Assembly (NCBI GenBank): GCA_018056045.1
Contig: JAGPGI010000089.1
Coordinates: forward strand, 1 to 9,021
DNA: 9,021 nucleotides
From: Paracoccus sp. (in: a-proteobacteria)
GTDB lineage: Bacteria > Pseudomonadota > Alphaproteobacteria > Rhodobacterales > Rhodobacteraceae
Reading direction: 5' to 3'
The notes under the pieces: generated by a model
Databases searched by the model: none
What the model saw: the letters and a program-made list of their open reading frames with translations, nothing else
Told to the model about the DNA's origin: nothing
Made by a program: the position numbers and the translations under genes
Part shown: positions 6,522-9,021 of the stretch, piece after piece
Position numbering within the stretch: the first letter of the stretch is position 1
Layout: every line of letters begins with the position of its first letter

Positions 6522-6799
6522 GCCAGACGCATATGGTCTTTGTGGACATTGATCCCGAGCACGAGGCCGCCTTGGCCGAATGGTATGAAACGGTCCATCT
6601 GCCCGATATCCTGGCCTGCCCCGGCTGGCTGGATGCCCGGCGCGAGACCTGCCTTGAAGGCGGTCCGCGCCTTGTCGCCATCTACACGATCACCGGGCCC
6701 GAGGCCTATGAAACGCCAGAATTCCAAGCTATCAAGGGCTTCGGACCCTTTGCGGACAAGGTGCGCAACTTCCATCGCATCCGCCTGACCCGCAGCTAA
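6518..6799 (+). CDS. Small dimeric alpha/beta-barrel (EthD/ferredoxin-like) protein
   Basis: A 93-residue protein that looks like one dimeric alpha+beta barrel domain. The layout is a first strand MVFVDIDPEHE, a helix with W22-Y23-x3-H27-x2-D30, then C34-P35-G36-W37, a strand RLVAIYTI, and a closing helix (PEFQAIKGFGPFADKV) and strand. The W-Y/N-x3-H-x-P-D pattern followed by a Pro-Gly turn is common in EthD-like proteins, which act as small isomerases/cyclases, lyases or unexplained partners in catabolic operons. H27 and D30 are candidate functional residues. It overlaps the upstream gene by 4 nt (ATGA) and ends 23 nt before the regulator. Operon membership suggests a role in the same pathway, but no reaction can be assigned. 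Confidence 0.8.
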   Translation: MSQTHMVFVDIDPEHEAALAEWYETVHLPDILACPGWLDARRETCLEGGPRLVAIYTITGPEAYETPEFQAIKGFGPFADKVRNFHRIRLTRS

Positions 6800-6822
6800 G
6801 CCGAAAGGACGGATACCGGCAG

Positions 6823-7743
6823 ATGCTGAACCTTCGCCAGTTGGAGATTCTGCGTGCCGTCGTGCAATATCGCACGACCGTCGGTGCCGCCGAACAGCTT
6901 GGCATGTCGCAGCCGTCGATTTCCAACACCATCCGGCATATCGAAACCGTGCTGGGCTTTCCGCTGTTCGAACGCCAGTCGAACCGGCTGATCCCGACCG
7001 AGGAGGCGCTGATCCTGCTTGAGGAATCCGAGCCGCTTTTCCTGTTGCGGGACGCGGTGAACCAGCGCGCCGCCGACCTGCGCGCGGGCCGGATCGGGCG
7101 GGTGCGCATCGCCTCGACCGCCGAGATCAGCGAGGCGGTGCTGCCCCGCGTCATCGCCGATTATGCGCGCCAATATCCGCAGATTCAGATCTCGCTGGAA
7201 ACGCGGCCGCTCGACTCGGTCCTGCAGGTGGTCGAGAACGGGCTGGCGGATGTGGCGTTCGTGATCTCGGCCTATGACCGCCAGTCGCTGGATTTCGATC
7301 TGGTGGCGGTGCTGCGCGCGGTCTGCATCTGCCCGCAGGATCACCCGCTGGCGCAGCTGGAAAGCGTGACCCCGCGCGATCTGGACGGCCATCCGCTGAT
7401 CGGTCCGCGCACCGCAAACCGGGTCGGCATGATGATTGCCGAAGGCTTCAACGAGGCCGGCCGGGAATACCAACCCTCGATCGAGACGCGCTTCATGAAC
7501 GCCGCCGCCCGCATCGTCGGCGAAGGATGGGGGGTCGCCGTCGTCGATGAGCTGTCCGCACATACCGCGCTGCGCCCCGGCCTGACGGTGCGGCCGTTCC
7601 AGTCGAATCTGCGCTTCAATCTGGTGGCCGCGACGCCGAAGACCAAGGCCCCGTCGCGGCAATGCAAGCGCATCATCAGGGCTTTCGCCGACCGGGTGAA
7701 AACCCAGCTGGACGAAATGCACGCCGCCGCGATGCAGCTTTAG
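6823..7743 (+). CDS. LysR-family transcriptional regulator
   Basis: A 306-residue regulator with the N-terminal winged helix-turn-helix: LNLRQLEILRAVV (2-14), then GAAEQLGMSQPSISNTIRHIE (21-41) and FPLFERQSNRLIPTEEA. A linker helix leads to a periplasmic-binding-like effector domain (about 92-295), recognisable from RVRIASTAEISEAVLPRVIADY and the DVAFVISAYDRQ segment. It lies 23 nt after the catabolic operon in the same direction, unlike the common divergent arrangement, so it may be co-transcribed and set up positive feedback. RBS: AAAGGAC at 6804-6810, spaced a little long at 12 nt. Its probable targets are the AT-rich dyads at 1397-1419 and around 7889-7939. The effector is probably the substrate or an intermediate of the pathway. 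Confidence 0.92.
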   Translation: MLNLRQLEILRAVVQYRTTVGAAEQLGMSQPSISNTIRHIETVLGFPLFERQSNRLIPTEEALILLEESEPLFLLRDAVNQRAADLRAGRIGRVRIASTAEISEAVLPRVIADYARQYPQIQISLETRPLDSVLQVVENGLADVAFVISAYDRQSLDFDLVAVLRAVCICPQDHPLAQLESVTPRDLDGHPLIGPRTANRVGMMIAEGFNEAGREYQPSIETRFMNAAARIVGEGWGVAVVDELSAHTALRPGLTVRPFQSNLRFNLVAATPKTKAPSRQCKRIIRAFADRVKTQLDEMHAAAMQL

Positions 7744-7762
7744 CTGCCGCCCCGGTCCCCCC

Positions 7763-7782
7763 GGTGGCGCGGTTCAGCCACC
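7763..7782 (+). terminator. Hairpin downstream of the LysR gene
   Basis: GGTGGC (7763-7768) pairs perfectly with GCCACC (7777-7782) around an 8-nt loop, starting 20 nt after the TAG stop. A short T-run (7817-7821) lies 35 nt further on, inside a second small palindrome, CCTG-TTTTT-CAGG (7813-7825). It is a plausible weak terminator for the catabolic operon and LysR transcript, but lacks an adjacent U-tract. Confidence 0.4.
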
Positions 7783-7841
7783 CATCCGCATCCTGGTCCG
7801 GTTCCTGATCTGCCTGTTTTTCAGGTGGTTGTGCACGCAAT

Positions 7842-7864
7842 GCCGATCCTGTCGCCGGATCGGC
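7842..7864. repeat. Perfect 8-bp inverted repeat in the intergenic region
   Basis: GCCGATCC (7842-7849) and GGATCGGC (7857-7864) form a perfect 8-bp stem with a 7-nt loop, the strongest hairpin in this gap. No T-run follows. It could be a terminator-like or transcript-stabilising hairpin, or a protein-binding palindrome. It lies about 100 bp after the LysR gene and 170 bp before the DctQ gene. Confidence 0.45.
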
Positions 7865-7888
7865 GCGAGATCGGTCGGGCAACTGCCT

Positions 7889-7939
7889 GAATATTCGCCG
7901 AAACGCAGTTTCGAATAGTTGCTATCAATATTCTTATAG
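7889..7939. promoter_or_regulatory. AT-rich operator/promoter cluster upstream of the TRAP genes
   Basis: Within the 290-bp gap before the TRAP genes, this stretch is markedly AT-rich and full of dyads. They are GAATATTC (7889-7896), CGAAAC-GCA-GTTTCG (7899-7913, perfect), TATTCG/CGAATA (7892-7897 and 7912-7917), ATAG-TTG-CTAT (7915-7925) and GAATA-N11-TATTC (7913-7933). TATAGT (7935-7940) is a good -10 candidate, but no -35 with normal spacing is visible, which fits an activator-dependent promoter. The ATAGTT/GCTAT/ATATTC elements recur upstream of the CoA-transferase gene. The remainder of the gap (7941-8033) shows only the ribosome-binding purine tract near 8013-8026. Confidence 0.5.
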
Positions 7940-8033
7940 TCGTGAACCTTCTTGCGGCCGACTTTCCCGATAACCTGACGGCAATGAGCGTGAATGCGCC
8001 GCGAATCCGCTGACAGGGAGAAGGAAGCCCCGG

Positions 8034-8588
8034 ATGCCCAATCCGTCCATTACAGATCGCCGTCCGGCCGGCCTGATACCCGCCGCCCTGATGCGCGCCG
8101 GCTGTGGCGCGCTGTGGCTGCTGCGCCGTATCGTCGACATCGCCGTGCTGCTGTTGCTGGCCTATATGGCCTGCGCGGTCATGGCGCAGGTCATCGGGCG
8201 CTATTTCTTCAACTACTCGATCGCCTGGAGCGAAGAGACCGCGACCTTTGCGCAGGTCTGGCTGACCTTGCTGGGGGCAGGGGTGGCGATGCGCTACAAC
8301 CAGCATGTCGGCGTGGACTTCCTGATCCTGAAGGCGCCGATCGCGGTGCAGCGGCTGTTCAACGGCGCGGCCTTCTTGCTGGGCGTGTGGTTTCTGGGCG
8401 TTGTCATCGTCGGTTCGCTGTCGATGTTCTCGATCGGCCTGATGGTGAAATCGCCGGCGCTGCGGCTGCCGATGGCAATTCCCTATGCGGCGCTGCCGGT
8501 GGGCTTTGCCTATTTCCTGATCGAATTCGCAATTTCGACCCTGCCGCGCGTGCTGCGTCCGGGCTCGACCAGCCCACAGGAGCACTGA
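8034..8588 (+). CDS. dctQ: TRAP transporter small permease subunit (DctQ family)
   Basis: The four-helix small membrane subunit of a tripartite ATP-independent periplasmic transporter, which uses an ion gradient and an extracytoplasmic binding protein to import mostly organic acids. It has 184 residues with hydrophobic segments at about 33-54, 72-86, 108-135 and 148-168. The family signature after helix 1 is clear: GRYFFN (55-60) then W65-S-E-E, followed by the G-A-G-V-A-x-R and H-x-G-V-D-F motif (81-96). A purine-rich RBS (AGAAGGAAG, 8018-8026) precedes the ATG, with 7 nt between. A DctM gene follows 1 nt after its stop. Being next to the catabolic operon and sharing promoter motifs suggests it imports that pathway's substrate. 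The symbol denotes family, not C4-dicarboxylate specificity. Confidence 0.88.
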   Translation: MPNPSITDRRPAGLIPAALMRAGCGALWLLRRIVDIAVLLLLAYMACAVMAQVIGRYFFNYSIAWSEETATFAQVWLTLLGAGVAMRYNQHVGVDFLILKAPIAVQRLFNGAAFLLGVWFLGVVIVGSLSMFSIGLMVKSPALRLPMAIPYAALPVGFAYFLIEFAISTLPRVLRPGSTSPQEH

Positions 8589-8589
8589 G

Positions 8590-9021
8590 ATGGTGGTCGC
8601 ACTTTCCGGTTTTCTGGTCCTGCTGATCTCGGGCATCCCGATCGTTCTGGCGCTTGGCATCGCCGGGCTGATCGCGATCGAGCTGACCACCGGCGCGCCG
8701 ATCGCGGTCGTGGCGCAGCGGATCTATGGCGGGATCAGCTCGTTCACGCTGATGGCCATTCCGTTCTTTGTCGCCTCGGGCCTGCTGATGGAGGCCGGCG
8801 GCATTGCCCGGCGCTTTGTGGCGCTGGCCGAGGCGCTGGTCGGCTGGATCACCGGCAGCCTGTATATGGTCGCGGTGGTGACCGGCACCGGGCTGGCGGC
8901 GATTTCGGGGTCCGGCTCGGCCGATACGGCGGCGATCAGCGCCGTCATGGTCCCCGAGATGCGCAAGCGGCGCTATAATATCGACCTTGCGGCGGCGGTC
9001 ATCGCCGCGTCCGGGGCACTG
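8590..9021 (+). CDS. dctM: TRAP transporter large permease subunit (DctM family), 3'-truncated by window
   Basis: An open frame of 144 codons runs off the window end; complete family members have about 425 residues. It starts MVVALSGFLVLLISGIPIVLALG, the typical first transmembrane helix. It continues with LMAIPFFVASGLLMEAGGIARR (54-75), the second conserved helix region, and ISGSGSADTAAISAVMVPEM (105-124), the ion/substrate-site loop signature of DctM (SGSSxAD-like). AGGAG (8578-8582), 7 nt before ATG 8590, supports the start. It pairs with the upstream DctQ subunit to form the membrane part of the carrier. The periplasmic binding protein (DctP type), which would show the ligand class, is not in the window and may lie downstream. 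Confidence 0.9.
   Translation, partial: MVVALSGFLVLLISGIPIVLALGIAGLIAIELTTGAPIAVVAQRIYGGISSFTLMAIPFFVASGLLMEAGGIARRFVALAEALVGWITGSLYMVAVVTGTGLAAISGSGSADTAAISAVMVPEMRKRRYNIDLAAAVIAASGAL

Noticed and set aside
1..9021. CRISPR array, tRNA/rRNA genes, insertion sequence or phage genes.
   Set aside because: I saw no regularly spaced repeats, no tRNA-like cloverleaf with conserved arms and no transposase or integrase motif. Apart from the described gaps the window is densely filled by metabolic genes in one direction.

Overview
The window looks like a GC-rich alphaproteobacterial chromosome segment, most likely Rhodobacteraceae (Paracoccus- or Rhodobacter-like). The support is the strong G/C third-position bias in every real gene, a GC-rich hairpin leading into a 'CCCCGGGGATATTTGGG' tract near position 90 that resembles intergenic elements I associate with this family, and an accessory catabolic cluster next to a TRAP transporter. 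The lineage is an inference, not a database result.

Layout, all on the + strand: (1) the last few codons of a possible upstream gene (1-30), then a GC-rich hairpin/repeat-like element (about 60-110). (2) A full-length fumarylacetoacetase-type hydrolase (121-1332), followed by a weak terminator-like hairpin. (3) A 145-bp gap (1333-1477) with a candidate promoter and a dyad of the LysR-box form GAATAT-N11-ATATTC. (4) A tightly packed seven-gene catabolic operon (1478-6799): class III (CaiB/BaiF) CoA-transferase, acyl-CoA dehydrogenase, two tandem MaoC/hot-dog proteins, two tandem DapA-superfamily aldolase-like proteins and a small dimeric alpha/beta-barrel protein. Gene junctions are 2 nt and 12 nt gaps followed by 8-, 4-, 4- and 4-nt overlaps. 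(5) A LysR-family regulator 23 nt downstream in the same direction (6823-7743). (6) A 290-bp intergenic region (7744-8033) with two hairpins and a cluster of AT-rich dyads. (7) The start of a TRAP transporter: DctQ-type small permease (8034-8588) and DctM-type large permease (8590 to beyond the window end).

How the genes may work together (inference): the TRAP system would import an organic acid. The CoA-transferase would activate it, the dehydrogenase would introduce an alpha,beta double bond and the MaoC pair would hydrate it. The DapA-like lyases would then act on a carbon-carbon bond or a keto acid. The LysR protein would sense the substrate or an intermediate. The substrate cannot be read from the sequence. 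The fumarylacetoacetase may belong to a separate homogentisate/tyrosine module upstream.

The most unusual points are the following. Both DapA paralogues keep the Schiff-base lysine but have NGHAGE in place of the GTTGE-type motif and Phe in place of the catalytic Tyr. One MaoC protein has Asn in place of the catalytic Asp, beside an intact partner. The dehydrogenase has Asp where medium-chain-type enzymes have the catalytic Glu. The catabolic operon and the TRAP operon share a bipartite AT-rich motif (ATAGTT...GCTAT...ATATTC) upstream of their first genes.
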